Part shown: one piece after another, positions 1 through 8,784 of the stretch
How the letters are laid out: each line of letters opens with the position of its first letter
Position numbering within the stretch: position 1 is the first letter of the stretch
Source of the DNA: Microbacterium tenebrionis
Lineage (GTDB): Bacteria > Actinomycetota > Actinomycetes > Actinomycetales > Microbacteriaceae
Reading direction: 5' to 3'
Assembly: GCF_903645325.1 (NCBI RefSeq)
Contig: NZ_CAHJXQ010000003.1
Span: 186,001 to 250,000, forward strand
Length of the DNA stretch: 64,000 nucleotides
Position numbers and translations under genes: made by a program
The notes under the pieces: generated by a model
Databases searched by the model: none
Told to the model about the DNA's origin: nothing
What the model saw: the letters and a program-made list of their open reading frames with translations, nothing else

Positions 1-612
1 AACGACTACGTCGGCAAGGGCCTCTCCGGCGGCGACATCGTCGTGCGGCCGGCCCGCGGCGCGAGCATCGCACCGCACGAGAACGTCATCGCAGGCAACG
101 TGATCGGCTACGGCGCCACCTCCGGATCGATGTTCATCTCGGGCGTCGTCGGCGAGCGGTTCCTCGTCCGCAACTCCGGCGCGACAGCGGTCGTCGAGGG
201 CGTGGGCGACCACGCGCTCGAGTACATGACCGGCGGGCTGGCGGTGATCCTGGGTTCGACAGGTCGCAACTTCGGCGCCGGGATGTCGGGCGGGATCGCC
301 TATGTGCACGGACTGTCGGAGGACAAGGTCAACCAGCAGTCCCGCGACAGCGGAGAGCTGCGCCTCGAGAGTCTCGACCGTGCCGACCTCGAAGTGCTGC
401 GAAGCCTGCTCGCCGAGCACGTCGAGCGCACGGATTCGCCGCTCGCAGCCCGGATGCTGGCCGATTTCGAGACCGTCGCATCCGAGTTCGTCAAGGTGCT
501 GCCGCGCGACTTCGCGGCCGTGCAGACCATGCGCCAGGAGGCAGAGGCCTCCGGCATCGACCCGGACGGCGAGACCGTCTGGAACCGCATCCTGGAGGTG
601 ACCGGTGGCTGA
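1..612 (+). CDS. gltB: Glutamate synthase large subunit, C-terminal part (5' truncated by window)
   Basis: The frame is open from base 1, so the start lies outside the window; about 203 residues of the C-terminus remain. They form the GXGXG beta-helix domain of the glutamate synthase alpha subunit, with glycine-rich repeats such as GYGATSGSMFISG and GATAVVEGVGDHALEYM. With GltD the enzyme transfers the amide nitrogen of glutamine to 2-oxoglutarate, giving two glutamates in the cytoplasm. The stop overlaps the gltD start by 8 bases, so the two subunits are probably translationally coupled. The sequence and the neighbour agree, so the family call is firm. Confidence 0.96.
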   Translation, partial: NDYVGKGLSGGDIVVRPARGASIAPHENVIAGNVIGYGATSGSMFISGVVGERFLVRNSGATAVVEGVGDHALEYMTGGLAVILGSTGRNFGAGMSGGIAYVHGLSEDKVNQQSRDSGELRLESLDRADLEVLRSLLAEHVERTDSPLAARMLADFETVASEFVKVLPRDFAAVQTMRQEAEASGIDPDGETVWNRILEVTGG

Positions 613-2071
613 TCCCAAGGGCTTTCTCAAGGTGACCGAGCGCGAGCTGCCCGCTCGCCGCCCCGTGCCCGTCCGCATCATGGACTGGAAAGAGGTCTAC
701 GAGCCGGGTGACAAGAACGTACTGCGCCGTCAGGCGGGCCGGTGCATGGACTGCGGCGTGCCGTTCTGCCATCAGGGCTGCCCCCTGGGCAACCTCATCC
801 CGGAGTGGAACGACTTGACCTGGCGCGGCGCGGACCGCTCGGCGATCGAGCGCCTGCACGCCACGAACAACTTCCCGGAGTTCACCGGGCGTCTGTGCCC
901 CGCACCCTGCGAGAGCGCGTGCGTGCTGGGGATCAATCAGCCGGCTGTGACGATCAAGCAGGTCGAGGTCTCGATCATCGACGAGGCGTTCGCGCAGGGC
1001 TGGGTCGAGGCGCACCCCCCGGAGCGCCTGACGGGCAAGACCGTCGCCGTCGTCGGATCGGGACCTGCCGGGCTTGCCGCCGCACAGCAGCTCACCCGCG
1101 CCGGTCACACGGTCGCCGTGTTCGAGCGCGATGACCGCATCGGCGGTCTGCTGCGCTACGGCATCCCGGACTTCAAGATGGAGAAGCGCCACGTCGAGGC
1201 GCGCCTGCGGCAGATGCAGGAGGAGGGCACGCGCTTCCGCGCCGGCGTCGAGATCGGCAAGGACATCAGCTGGACAGACCTCCGTGCCCGCTACGACGCC
1301 GTCGTGCTCGCCACCGGTGCGACCGTGCCGCGCGATCTGTCGGTCCCGGGCCGCGAGCTCGACGGGGTGCATTTCGCGATGGAGTATCTCGTGGAGTCGA
1401 ACAAGGTCGCGGCCGGAGACGCCGTGGCCAACCAGATCACGGCCGAGGGCAAGCACGTCATCGTCATCGGCGGCGGCGACACCGGTGCCGACTGCATCGG
1501 CACCGCCCACCGCCAGGGCGCGCTGAGCGTGACCAACCTCGCGATCGGCAAGCAGCCCGGCTCCGAGCGCCCCGAGCACCAGCCGTGGCCGATGATGCCG
1601 ACCGTGTTCGAGGTGCAGTCCGCGCACGAGGAGGGCGGAGAGCGCCAGTACCTGGCATCCACCGTCGAGTTCCTCTCGAACGACGCCGGCGAGGTCCGCG
1701 CCCTGCGCGTGGCGGAGACCGAGTACGTCGACGGGCGCCGTGTTCCCAAGAGCGGAACCGAGCGCGAGATCCCCGCTGACCTCGTGCTCATCGCGATGGG
1801 CTTCACCGGGCCTGAGACCGCATCGTTCACGGACGACACCCGGCCCGAGACCACCGATCGCGGTGCGTTCGAACGCGACGGAGCCTACGCGTCGTCCGTT
1901 CCCGGCGTATTCGTCGCGGGCGATGCGGGGCGCGGTCAGTCGCTGATCGTGTGGGCCATCGCAGAAGGCCGTGCCGCCGCAGCCGGCGTCGACGAGTACC
2001 TCATGGGCAGCACCGTGCTGCCTTCGCCTGTCACGCCCTCGGATGTCGCAATCGGTCTGCAGCCCGCGTAG
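605..2071 (+). CDS. gltD: Glutamate synthase small subunit (NADPH, iron-sulfur)
   Basis: This 488-residue protein is full length for the GltD beta subunit, which takes electrons from NADPH and passes them through FAD and 4Fe-4S clusters to GltB. Two cysteine clusters are visible in the first 110 residues (CMDCGVPFCHQGCP and CPAPCESACVLG), followed by a dinucleotide-binding motif (VVGSGPAGLAAA) and a second one (VIGGGDTGADC). The GTG start at 605 lies inside the gltB end. The stop TAG overlaps a TAGGCT box at 2069-2074 that may be a -10 element for pyk. Confidence 0.97.
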   Translation: MADPKGFLKVTERELPARRPVPVRIMDWKEVYEPGDKNVLRRQAGRCMDCGVPFCHQGCPLGNLIPEWNDLTWRGADRSAIERLHATNNFPEFTGRLCPAPCESACVLGINQPAVTIKQVEVSIIDEAFAQGWVEAHPPERLTGKTVAVVGSGPAGLAAAQQLTRAGHTVAVFERDDRIGGLLRYGIPDFKMEKRHVEARLRQMQEEGTRFRAGVEIGKDISWTDLRARYDAVVLATGATVPRDLSVPGRELDGVHFAMEYLVESNKVAAGDAVANQITAEGKHVIVIGGGDTGADCIGTAHRQGALSVTNLAIGKQPGSERPEHQPWPMMPTVFEVQSAHEEGGERQYLASTVEFLSNDAGEVRALRVAETEYVDGRRVPKSGTEREIPADLVLIAMGFTGPETASFTDDTRPETTDRGAFERDGAYASSVPGVFVAGDAGRGQSLIVWAIAEGRAAAAGVDEYLMGSTVLPSPVTPSDVAIGLQPA

Positions 2072-2129
2072 GCTGGCGAAGGCACCGTCGCCGCATGATT
2101 CCCCCCACCTCTTCACCCTGGAGAAGCTT

Positions 2130-3578
2130 TTGAGACGCGCGAAAATCGTCGCCACACTGGGCCCCGCAACATCGAGCTATGAGAAAGTCCGAGCGATCAT
2201 CGAGGCGGGGGTAGACGTCGCACGTCTGAACCTCAGCCACGGCGACTACTCCGTCCACGACGCCAACTACGCCAACGTCCGCCGCGCCGCCGACGACGCC
2301 GGGCGCGCGGTCGCAGTCCTCGTCGATCTGCAGGGACCAAAGATCCGCCTCGGCAAGTTCGAGGCGGGCCCGTACGAACTCGCCGAGGGCGACATCTTCA
2401 AGATCACCACCGAGGACATCATCGGCAACCGCGAGATCTGCGGGACGACCTTCAAGGGGTTGCCGCAGGATGTCGAGCCCGGCGACTTCCTCCTCATCGA
2501 CGACGGCAAGGTCCGCGTCGAGGTCGTCGAGACCGACGGCACGGTCGTCACCACGCGCGTCGTCGTCGCCGGCGCCGTCTCGAACAACAAGGGCATCAAC
2601 CTGCCCGGAGTCGCCGTGAACGTTCCGGCGCTCAGCGAGAAGGATGAAGCCGACCTCCGCTGGGGTCTGCGCACCGGCGCCGACATCATCGCGCTGTCGT
2701 TCGTGCGCAACGCCTCGGACGTGACTCGCGTGCACGAGATCATGGCCGAAGAGGGCGTCAAGGTGCCTGTCATCGCCAAGATCGAGAAGCCGCAGGCCGT
2801 CGACGCGCTCGAGGAGATCGTCGACGCGTTCGACGGCATCATGGTCGCGCGCGGCGACCTGGGCGTCGAGCTTCCGCTGGAGGCCGTGCCGATCGTGCAG
2901 AAGCGCGCGATCGAGGAGGCGCGTCGCATGGCCAAGCCCGTGATCGTCGCCACGCAGATGCTCGAGTCGATGATCTCCAGCCCCGTGCCGACGCGCGCGG
3001 AGACCTCAGACGTCGCCAACGCCGTGCTCGACGGCGCCGACGCCGTCATGCTCTCCGGAGAGACGAGCGTGGGGGCGTACCCGATCGTGGTCGTCGAGAC
3101 CATGGCGCGGATCATCGACTCCACCGAGGAACACGGTCTGGAGCGGATCCCGCCGATGACCACCAAGCCGCGCACGCAGGGCGGAGCGATCACACTCGCC
3201 GCCCTGGAGGTCGCCGAATTCGTTGAAGCGAAGTTCCTCTGCGTGTTCACGCAGTCGGGCGACTCCGCTCGCCGCCTGTCGCGCCTGCGCTCGCGCATCC
3301 CGATGATCGCGTTCACACCGGAGCCCACGATCCAGCGCCGCATGGCCCTGACCTGGGGCATCCGCTCGACGCTCGTCGAGATGGTTCAGCACACCGACCT
3401 CATGTACCACCAGGTCGACGAGTACCTGCTCGGCAACGGCATGGCCGTCGAGGGCGACCGCGTCGTGGTGATCTCCGGATCGCCTCCCGGGATCATCGGC
3501 TCCACCAACGACATCCGCGTCCACAAGGTCGGGGATGCCGTCAACGGAGCAGCGCCGATCTACAAAGCCGGAGCGTAA
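2130..3578 (+). CDS. pyk: Pyruvate kinase
   Basis: This enzyme makes pyruvate and ATP from phosphoenolpyruvate at the end of glycolysis. I start it at TTG 2130, giving 482 residues beginning RRAKIVATLGPATSS, the normal N-terminus of the family. GGAGAAG at 2120-2126 is the likely ribosome site, only 3 bases from TTG. Upstream in-frame starts exist but would add residues foreign to the family. Conserved signatures include IAKIEKPQA with the catalytic lysine, MVARGDLGVELP and PVIVATQMLESMI. A strong hairpin follows the stop. The family is certain; the TTG start is likely but unproven. Confidence 0.96.
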   Translation: MRRAKIVATLGPATSSYEKVRAIIEAGVDVARLNLSHGDYSVHDANYANVRRAADDAGRAVAVLVDLQGPKIRLGKFEAGPYELAEGDIFKITTEDIIGNREICGTTFKGLPQDVEPGDFLLIDDGKVRVEVVETDGTVVTTRVVVAGAVSNNKGINLPGVAVNVPALSEKDEADLRWGLRTGADIIALSFVRNASDVTRVHEIMAEEGVKVPVIAKIEKPQAVDALEEIVDAFDGIMVARGDLGVELPLEAVPIVQKRAIEEARRMAKPVIVATQMLESMISSPVPTRAETSDVANAVLDGADAVMLSGETSVGAYPIVVVETMARIIDSTEEHGLERIPPMTTKPRTQGGAITLAALEVAEFVEAKFLCVFTQSGDSARRLSRLRSRIPMIAFTPEPTIQRRMALTWGIRSTLVEMVQHTDLMYHQVDEYLLGNGMAVEGDRVVVISGSPPGIIGSTNDIRVHKVGDAVNGAAPIYKAGA

Positions 3579-3587
3579 GCGCCGCAC

Positions 3588-3622
3588 GAGGAAGGACCGT
3601 CCCGCCGGGGCGGTCCTTCCTC
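3588..3622. terminator. Bidirectional terminator between pyk and the CorA gene
   Basis: GAGGAAGGACCG (3588-3599) pairs perfectly with CGGTCCTTCCTC (3611-3622) around a GC-rich loop. It lies between convergent genes, just past pyk and touching the end of the minus-strand transporter gene, so it can serve both. Confidence 0.85.
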
Positions 3623-3623
3623 G

Positions 3624-4727
3624 TCACATCCACTTCTGACGTTTGAAGATCACGTACAGGACCAGAGCGAAGGCGAGCATCGCCCCGACGGCGAGCGGAT
3701 AGCCGAACGCCCAGTGCAGTTCGGGCATGTTGTCGAAGTTCATGCCGTAGATCGCGCCGATCAGCGTCGGGGCGAACAGGATCGCCGCCCAGCCGGAGAT
3801 CTTCTTCATGTCCTCGTTCTGCCGCTGCGCCACGAGGGTGGAGTTGACGGTCAGGATCTGCGCGAGCGAGTCGCGGAGCTCGCCGACGCGGGTGTGCACT
3901 CTGCTGAGATGGTCGGCCACGTCCTGCAGATAGGTGCGCAGCGGGTCGGGGATGTCATACCGGTGGAAGCCGCCACGGAGCGCTGCGAGCACATCTGCAA
4001 GACCCGACGTCGCCTGCTGGAGGTCGATGATCTCCTGGCTGAGCCGGTAGATCCGCTCGGTGACCGAGGCCTCGCCGCCGAACACCTGGCGCTCGATCTG
4101 CTCGCGATCGATCGCGAGTCCGCGGATGACGGGGGCGTAGCCGTCGACGATCGCGTCGAGGAGCCGATAGACGATCGACTCCGGGGCGTGCTGGAGAAGC
4201 CGCGCGTCTTCGAGCAGCGTTCTGTCGCCGCGATCTGCGGCGCCAGAGGCGTCGTCGGCGTCGAGGCCGTCGATCCACCGGCCGTCCTGACAGAACACGG
4301 CGATCGCCCTGGGCCGGACGAGGATGTGGAACTCCGCGAAGTCGACGTCCTCCGCGTCGTCGACGTACCAGGCGGAGCGGACGACGAGGAACAGCGCGTC
4401 TTCGTACCGCTCGAGCTTCGGGCGCTGGCCAGCGTGCAGCAGATCCTCGACGAGCAGCGGATGCAGCTCCCAGGCGCTGGCCAGTTCGGCGACGTCCTCC
4501 GGGGTCGGCTTCGGATACAGCAGGAGCGCCGTGCGGTTCTCGTCCGCTTCGGTGAAGGCCAGGGCGTCCTCGACGCTCGTCTCGGGCGGGGCCACGACGA
4601 GATGCCCGTCGTCGATGTACCGGATGCGCCGGGTGGACACCGCGTCCGGCTCCGTCCCCGTCCCGGCTCGGCGCCGGAACACGCCGGAGCGACGGGAGTG
4701 CGATTCCTCGCGGGACGGCTGCGCCAT
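3624..4727 (-). CDS. corA: CorA-family magnesium/divalent cation transporter
   Basis: The 367-residue protein has the CorA plan: a large cytoplasmic alpha/beta N-terminal domain, a long helical region, and two membrane helices at the C-terminus. The diagnostic selectivity motif YGMN comes between them, followed by the periplasmic-loop sequence FDNMPE. CorA pentamers carry Mg2+ (sometimes Co2+ or Ni2+) into the cell. ATG at 4727 is preceded by GAGAGGAGC, a good ribosome site; longer readings of the frame would run through a tRNA gene. The actual substrate cannot be told from sequence. Confidence 0.93.
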   Translation of the reverse strand: MAQPSREESHSRRSGVFRRRAGTGTEPDAVSTRRIRYIDDGHLVVAPPETSVEDALAFTEADENRTALLLYPKPTPEDVAELASAWELHPLLVEDLLHAGQRPKLERYEDALFLVVRSAWYVDDAEDVDFAEFHILVRPRAIAVFCQDGRWIDGLDADDASGAADRGDRTLLEDARLLQHAPESIVYRLLDAIVDGYAPVIRGLAIDREQIERQVFGGEASVTERIYRLSQEIIDLQQATSGLADVLAALRGGFHRYDIPDPLRTYLQDVADHLSRVHTRVGELRDSLAQILTVNSTLVAQRQNEDMKKISGWAAILFAPTLIGAIYGMNFDNMPELHWAFGYPLAVGAMLAFALVLYVIFKRQKWM

Positions 4728-4757
4728 GACAGCTCCTCTCGGTGCAGACGGATCTGC

Positions 4758-4793
4758 GCAGAAGGGCCGCCCGGTGATGGACGGCCCTTCTGC
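4758..4793 (-). terminator. Terminator of the tRNA-Leu transcript
   Basis: GCAGAAGGGCCG (4758-4769) is the exact inverted complement of CGGCCCTTCTGC (4782-4793), with a 12-base loop. It begins 4 bases beyond the tRNA 3' end, between the tRNA and the CorA gene, both read on the minus strand. Confidence 0.75.
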
Positions 4794-4796
4794 GTG

Positions 4797-4879
4797 TGCC
4801 GGCGGTGGGACTCGAACCCACACGTCCTTTCGGACAAAGCATTTTGAGTGCTCCGCGTCTACCATTCCGCCACGCCGGC
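4797..4879 (-). tRNA. tRNA-Leu (anticodon CAA)
   Basis: The minus strand folds into an 83-nt cloverleaf with acceptor arms GCCGGCG/CGCCGGC and discriminator A. The anticodon loop CTCAAAA gives CAA, which reads UUG. A long variable arm (TCCGAAAGGA) is the mark of a class II leucine tRNA, and the T arm has GGTTCGAGTCC. CCA is not encoded and must be added after transcription. Confidence 0.96.
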
Positions 4880-4970
4880 GCGGATGTCGCGTCTTCGACT
4901 TTAGCGCAGCGCTGCGCGCTCGCCCGCACGCTCCCGGGTGGATGCTACGAGTACGGAGCATGCCGTCCCC

Positions 4971-4976
4971 TAGAAT
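4971..4976 (+). promoter_or_regulatory. -10 box for leaderless pdtaR mRNA
   Basis: TAGAAT sits 7 bases before the GTG at 4984. At normal -10 spacing, transcription would start at or next to the start codon. No Shine-Dalgarno sequence is present. Confidence 0.6.
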
Positions 4977-4983
4977 GGGAATC

Positions 4984-5601
4984 GTGACCGAAGAACAGCC
5001 TGAGCAGCCCACGGCAACCGCCCCGCGACGCGTGGTCGTCGCCGAAGACGAGTCGCTGATCCGCCTCGACATCGTCGAGATCCTCCGCGACAACGGGTTC
5101 GACGTGGTCGGTGAAGCCGGTGACGGCGAGACCGCTGTGGCGCTGGCCACCGAGTTGCGCCCCGACCTCGTCATCATGGACGTGAAGATGCCGCAGCTCG
5201 ACGGCATCAGCGCGGCCGAGCGTCTGCACAAGGCCAACATCGCCCCGGTCGTGCTGCTCACCGCCTTCAGCCAGAAGGAGCTCGTCGAGCGGGCCAGCGA
5301 AGCCGGCGCCCTGGCCTACGTCGTCAAGCCCTTCACCCCGAACGATCTCCTTCCCGCGATCGAGATCGCCCTGGCCCGTCACGAGCAGATCATCACGCTC
5401 GAGGCCGAGGTCGCCGACATGGTCGAGCGCTTCGAGACCCGCAAGCTCGTCGATCGCGCCAAGGGCCTGCTCAACGAGAAGATGGGGCTCAGCGAGCCCG
5501 AGGCATTCCGCTGGATCCAGAAGGCATCCATGGACCGTCGCCTGACCATGCAGGATGTCGCCAAGGCGATCATCGAGCAGCTCGCACCGAAGAAGTCCTG
5601 A
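4984..5601 (+). CDS. pdtaR: ANTAR-domain response regulator (PdtaR-like)
   Basis: This is a two-component receiver fused to an RNA-binding ANTAR domain. The first ~120 residues are the receiver, with acidic pocket AEDES, phospho-acceptor Asp in LVIMDVKMPQ, and conserved Thr (LLTAF) and Lys (VVKPF). The C-terminal ~75 residues are the ANTAR helices (LVDRAKGLLNEKMGLSEPEAFRW in two pieces around VDRAKGLL). ANTAR proteins bind paired hairpins in target mRNAs to prevent termination. Its kinase is not in the window. I use GTG 4984 because a -10 box lies 7 bases upstream; an in-frame ATG at 4975 overlaps that box. Confidence 0.92.
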   Translation: MTEEQPEQPTATAPRRVVVAEDESLIRLDIVEILRDNGFDVVGEAGDGETAVALATELRPDLVIMDVKMPQLDGISAAERLHKANIAPVVLLTAFSQKELVERASEAGALAYVVKPFTPNDLLPAIEIALARHEQIITLEAEVADMVERFETRKLVDRAKGLLNEKMGLSEPEAFRWIQKASMDRRLTMQDVAKAIIEQLAPKKS

Positions 5602-5622
5602 CGGAGCGCGTCCGTCGCATCG

Positions 5623-5652
5623 AGGACCTGTCTCAGCCCTGAGGCAGGTCCT
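5623..5652. terminator. Bidirectional terminator between pdtaR and the thioesterase gene
   Basis: AGGACCTG (5623-5630) pairs with CAGGTCCT (5645-5652), and an inner CTCAG/CTGAG pair closes the loop. The hairpin includes the stop codon of the minus-strand thioesterase gene, so it is shared by convergent genes. Confidence 0.75.
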
Positions 5653-6055
5653 TGATCATGTTCGTGATGCGCACGGTCGAGCAGCGGCGACCCTGATCGT
5701 CGGTCACGACGATCTCGTGCACCATCATGCTGCGCCCCAGGTGGATGGGCGTGCACACGCCCGTGACGATCCCGGACGTCGCCGAACGGGTGTGCGTCGC
5801 GTTGATGTCCACGCCGACGGCGAGCTTGCCGGGGCCGGCGGCGAGGTTCGCCGACATCGATCCCAGCGACTCGCCGAGCACGACGTAGGCGCCGCCGTGG
5901 AGCAGACCGACCGGCTGCGTGTTGCCCTCGACCGGCATGGTCGCGACACTGCGCTCGATCGTGAACTCCGTGAACTCGATGCCCATCTTCTCCGCGAGGG
6001 CGCCCATACCGCGCTGCGTGGCCCACTCCAGCCCGGTCATCTGGGTATCGGTCAC
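5633..6055 (-). CDS. Hotdog-fold acyl-CoA thioesterase (PaaI/YdiI type)
   Basis: The 140-residue protein matches the short PaaI-like hotdog thioesterases. It shows the conserved helix segment LLHGGAYVVLGESLGSM, with the acidic residue that usually helps hydrolyse the thioester, followed by the beta-strand AVGVDINATHTR. Such enzymes release CoA from small or aromatic acyl-CoA thioesters in the cytoplasm. GTG at 6055 has a GAGGAGGA ribosome site just upstream; an internal ATG 5 codons on is a weaker choice. The substrate is unknown and no neighbouring catabolic genes suggest one. Confidence 0.85.
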   Translation of the reverse strand: MTDTQMTGLEWATQRGMGALAEKMGIEFTEFTIERSVATMPVEGNTQPVGLLHGGAYVVLGESLGSMSANLAAGPGKLAVGVDINATHTRSATSGIVTGVCTPIHLGRSMMVHEIVVTDDQGRRCSTVRITNMIKDLPQG

Positions 6056-6088
6056 GGGTCCTCCTCGGCGGGTGTCTGCCGTCCTCGT

Positions 6089-6094
6089 TAGGCT
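6089..6094 (+). promoter_or_regulatory. -10 box for leaderless polA mRNA
   Basis: TAGGCT ends 6 bases before the GTG start at 6101, and no Shine-Dalgarno sequence is seen. The arrangement matches the other leaderless genes in this window. Confidence 0.55.
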
Positions 6095-6100
6095 GTCAGA

Positions 6101-8752
6101 GTGACGGACTCCGCAAAGCCTACCCTCATGGTCGTCGACGGCCACTCGCTCGCGTACCGCGCCTTCTTCGCGCTCCCGGTCGAGAACTTCACGACCAAGG
6201 ACAACCAGCACACGAACGCGATCTACGGGTTCCTGTCGATGCTCGTGAACCTCATCAAGGCCGAGCAGCCGACGCACATGGCGATCGCCTTCGACACGTC
6301 GCGGCATTCGTTCCGCACCGACGAGTACCCCGAGTACAAGGCGACCCGATCCGAGACGCCGCCGGAGTTCAAGGGCCAGATCCCGCTGCTGCAGGACTGC
6401 CTCGCCGCGATGTCGATCCCGGTGCTGACCAAGGAGGGTGTCGAGGCCGACGACATCCTCGCCACGCTCGCCAAGCAGGGCTCCGAGCAGGGCTTCGACG
6501 TGCTCGTCGTCTCGGGCGACCGCGACACGATCCAGCTAGTGAACGACGAGGTCACGCTGCTGTACCCGTCGGTGCAGGGCGTTTCGCAGCTCAAGCGCTA
6601 CGACCCGGTCACCGTGCAGGAGCGCTACGGCGTACGGCCGGAGCAGTATCCCGACATCGCCGCCCTGGTGGGCGAGACGAGCGACAATCTCCCCGGTGTT
6701 CCGAAGGTGGGGGAGAAGACCGCGGTCAAGTGGCTCACCCAGTTCGGGTCCCTCGATGAGCTCCTCGAGCGGTCTGGCGAGATCAAGGGGGTCGTCGGCG
6801 GCAATCTGCGCGACCACATCGACGACGTCCGCCGCAACCGCAAGCTGAACCGGCTCCTCGACGACGTCGAGCTGCCGGTGGGGCCCGCCGAGCTCGCCGT
6901 GGTCCCGGCCGACGTCCAGGCCATCCGCGACATCTTCGCCCGGCTCGAGTTCCGCACGCTGCTGCCGCGGGTGTTCGACGCCGTCGGCACAGGGGAGGAC
7001 CCGGCCGATTCCGAACCGGCCGTCGAACTGCCCGCCCCGGTGGAGAGCACGGTCGCCGATGTCGTCTCCTGGTTGGATGCCCAGGAGGGCGAGGTGGCCG
7101 TCTCCATCGTCGTGAGCGGTGGTTCCCCGACCCGCGTCGGCTTCGCCGGGCTCACCGAGCTCCGCGAGACCGGCTGGTCGGAGGAGGCAGCTGCCGCTCT
7201 GCGCCCGTGGTTCGAGTCCGACGCGCCCAAGGTGTTCAACGATGCCAAGCCGCAGGTCAAGGCTCTCCTGCGCGCCGGCATCCGCATCGGCGGTCTCGCC
7301 TACGACACCTTGCTCGCCGGCTGGCTGCTGCGCCCGAGCCTGCCCGACAAGACGCTCTCGCACCTCGTCGACCGCTACCTGGGCGAGAAGATGCCGGTCG
7401 CCGATCCGACCCAGCTCGTGCCCGAGACGGACGGCGCGACCCCCGCGCAGGAGGCGTGGTTCACGCTCCGCGCCGCCGCGGCGCTGCGCGAGGATCTGCC
7501 CGATTCCGTGGCATCCGTCCTCGTCGACATCGAGCTGCCGACGCTGCTGACCCTCGCCGACATGGAACTCGCCGGCGTTGCGGTGTCGCACGACGTTCTC
7601 TCGACCTTCTCCGCCGAACTCGGAGCACGCACGGACGGACTCGCGGCCGAGGCGTTCGCGCTCGTCGGGCGCGAGTTCAACCTCGGGTCGCCGAAGCAGC
7701 TGCAGGAGGTGCTCTTCGAAGATCTGCAGCTCCCCAAGACCCGCAAGACCAAGACCGGCTACTCCACGGATGCCGCGGTGCTCGCCGATCTGCAGGAGAG
7801 CCACCCGCATCCCTTCCTCGATCTGCTCCTCCAGCACCGCGAGGCGACGAAGCTCCGTCAGATCATCGAGTCGCTCGACAGTGCGATCGGCAAGAACGGC
7901 ATGGCTCCGGACGACGCCCGCATCCATACCACCTACGTGCAGACGGGCAGCCAGACCGGGCGCCTGTCCAGTACCGACCCGAACCTGCAGAACATCCCGG
8001 TGCGCACGGAGGAGTCCCGCCGCATCCGCAGCGCATTCGAGGTCGGCGAGGGCTACGAGACCCTGCTGACGGCCGACTACTCACAGATCGAGATGCGGAT
8101 CATGGCGCACCTCTCCGGTGATGAGGGCCTGATCGAGGCGTTCAACAGCGGTGAGGATCTGCACCGGTTCGTGGGAGCGCGCGTGTTCGGCGTGGAACCG
8201 TCCGATGTCACTTCGGCCATGCGCACCAAGGTCAAGGCGATGTCCTACGGCCTGGTCTACGGGCTCTCCGCATTCGGTCTCTCCAAGCAGCTGCGCATCG
8301 AGCAGTCCGAGGCCAAGCAGCTCATGGTCGAGTACTTCGCCCGGTTCGGTGCGGTGCGCGACTACCTGCGCGCCTCGGTGATGAAGGCGAAGGAAGACGG
8401 GTACACCGAGACGATCTTCGGTCGCCGTCGTCCGTTCCCCGACCTGACGAGCCCCAACCGGGTGCTGCGCGAGAACGCCGAGCGCGCCGCGCTCAACGCC
8501 CCGATCCAGGGGAGTGCGGCCGACGTGATGAAGATCGCGCTGTTCCGGATCCACTCGGACCTCCGCGCTGCGGACCTGCGCTCGAGGGTGCTTCTGCAGA
8601 TCCACGACGAACTCGTCGTCGAGGTCGCCCCCGGCGAATGGGATGCCGCCGAACAGATCGTCCGCACGCAGATGGCGGGCGCCGCCGAGCTGTCGGTGCC
8701 GCTGGATGTCCAGGTGGGCCGCGGGCGCGACTGGAACGAGGCCGCTCACTAG
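6101..8752 (+). CDS. polA: DNA polymerase I
   Basis: This 883-residue repair and Okazaki-processing polymerase begins with a 5'-3' exonuclease domain (VDGHSLAYRAFFALP, EADDILATLA, LVGETSDNLPGVPKVG). The middle, about residues 310-500, has the 3'-5' exonuclease fold, but the usual catalytic Asp/Glu pair is replaced by VAVSIVVSGG, so proofreading is probably lost, as in other actinobacterial Pol I. The polymerase domain is intact: motif A LTADYSQIEMRIMAHLSGD, motif B KVKAMSYGLVYGLS, motif C LQIHDELVVE. GTG at 6101 is the leaderless start. Confidence 0.98.
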   Translation: MTDSAKPTLMVVDGHSLAYRAFFALPVENFTTKDNQHTNAIYGFLSMLVNLIKAEQPTHMAIAFDTSRHSFRTDEYPEYKATRSETPPEFKGQIPLLQDCLAAMSIPVLTKEGVEADDILATLAKQGSEQGFDVLVVSGDRDTIQLVNDEVTLLYPSVQGVSQLKRYDPVTVQERYGVRPEQYPDIAALVGETSDNLPGVPKVGEKTAVKWLTQFGSLDELLERSGEIKGVVGGNLRDHIDDVRRNRKLNRLLDDVELPVGPAELAVVPADVQAIRDIFARLEFRTLLPRVFDAVGTGEDPADSEPAVELPAPVESTVADVVSWLDAQEGEVAVSIVVSGGSPTRVGFAGLTELRETGWSEEAAAALRPWFESDAPKVFNDAKPQVKALLRAGIRIGGLAYDTLLAGWLLRPSLPDKTLSHLVDRYLGEKMPVADPTQLVPETDGATPAQEAWFTLRAAAALREDLPDSVASVLVDIELPTLLTLADMELAGVAVSHDVLSTFSAELGARTDGLAAEAFALVGREFNLGSPKQLQEVLFEDLQLPKTRKTKTGYSTDAAVLADLQESHPHPFLDLLLQHREATKLRQIIESLDSAIGKNGMAPDDARIHTTYVQTGSQTGRLSSTDPNLQNIPVRTEESRRIRSAFEVGEGYETLLTADYSQIEMRIMAHLSGDEGLIEAFNSGEDLHRFVGARVFGVEPSDVTSAMRTKVKAMSYGLVYGLSAFGLSKQLRIEQSEAKQLMVEYFARFGAVRDYLRASVMKAKEDGYTETIFGRRRPFPDLTSPNRVLRENAERAALNAPIQGSAADVMKIALFRIHSDLRAADLRSRVLLQIHDELVVEVAPGEWDAAEQIVRTQMAGAAELSVPLDVQVGRGRDWNEAAH

Positions 8753-8771
8753 CGCCTGCGGCGCACGCCGC

Positions 8772-8777
8772 TACGCT
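8772..8777 (+). promoter_or_regulatory. -10 box for leaderless DUF885 mRNA
   Basis: TACGCT ends 7 bases before ATG 8785, and there is no ribosome-binding site in between. Confidence 0.5.
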
Positions 8778-8784
8778 GAACTCC

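Noticed and set aside
491..2155. Long minus-strand open frame opposite gltD
   Set aside because: Low-complexity Arg/Gly/Asp-rich translation typical of a frame opposite a high-GC gene; no family motif. gltD on the other strand is certain.
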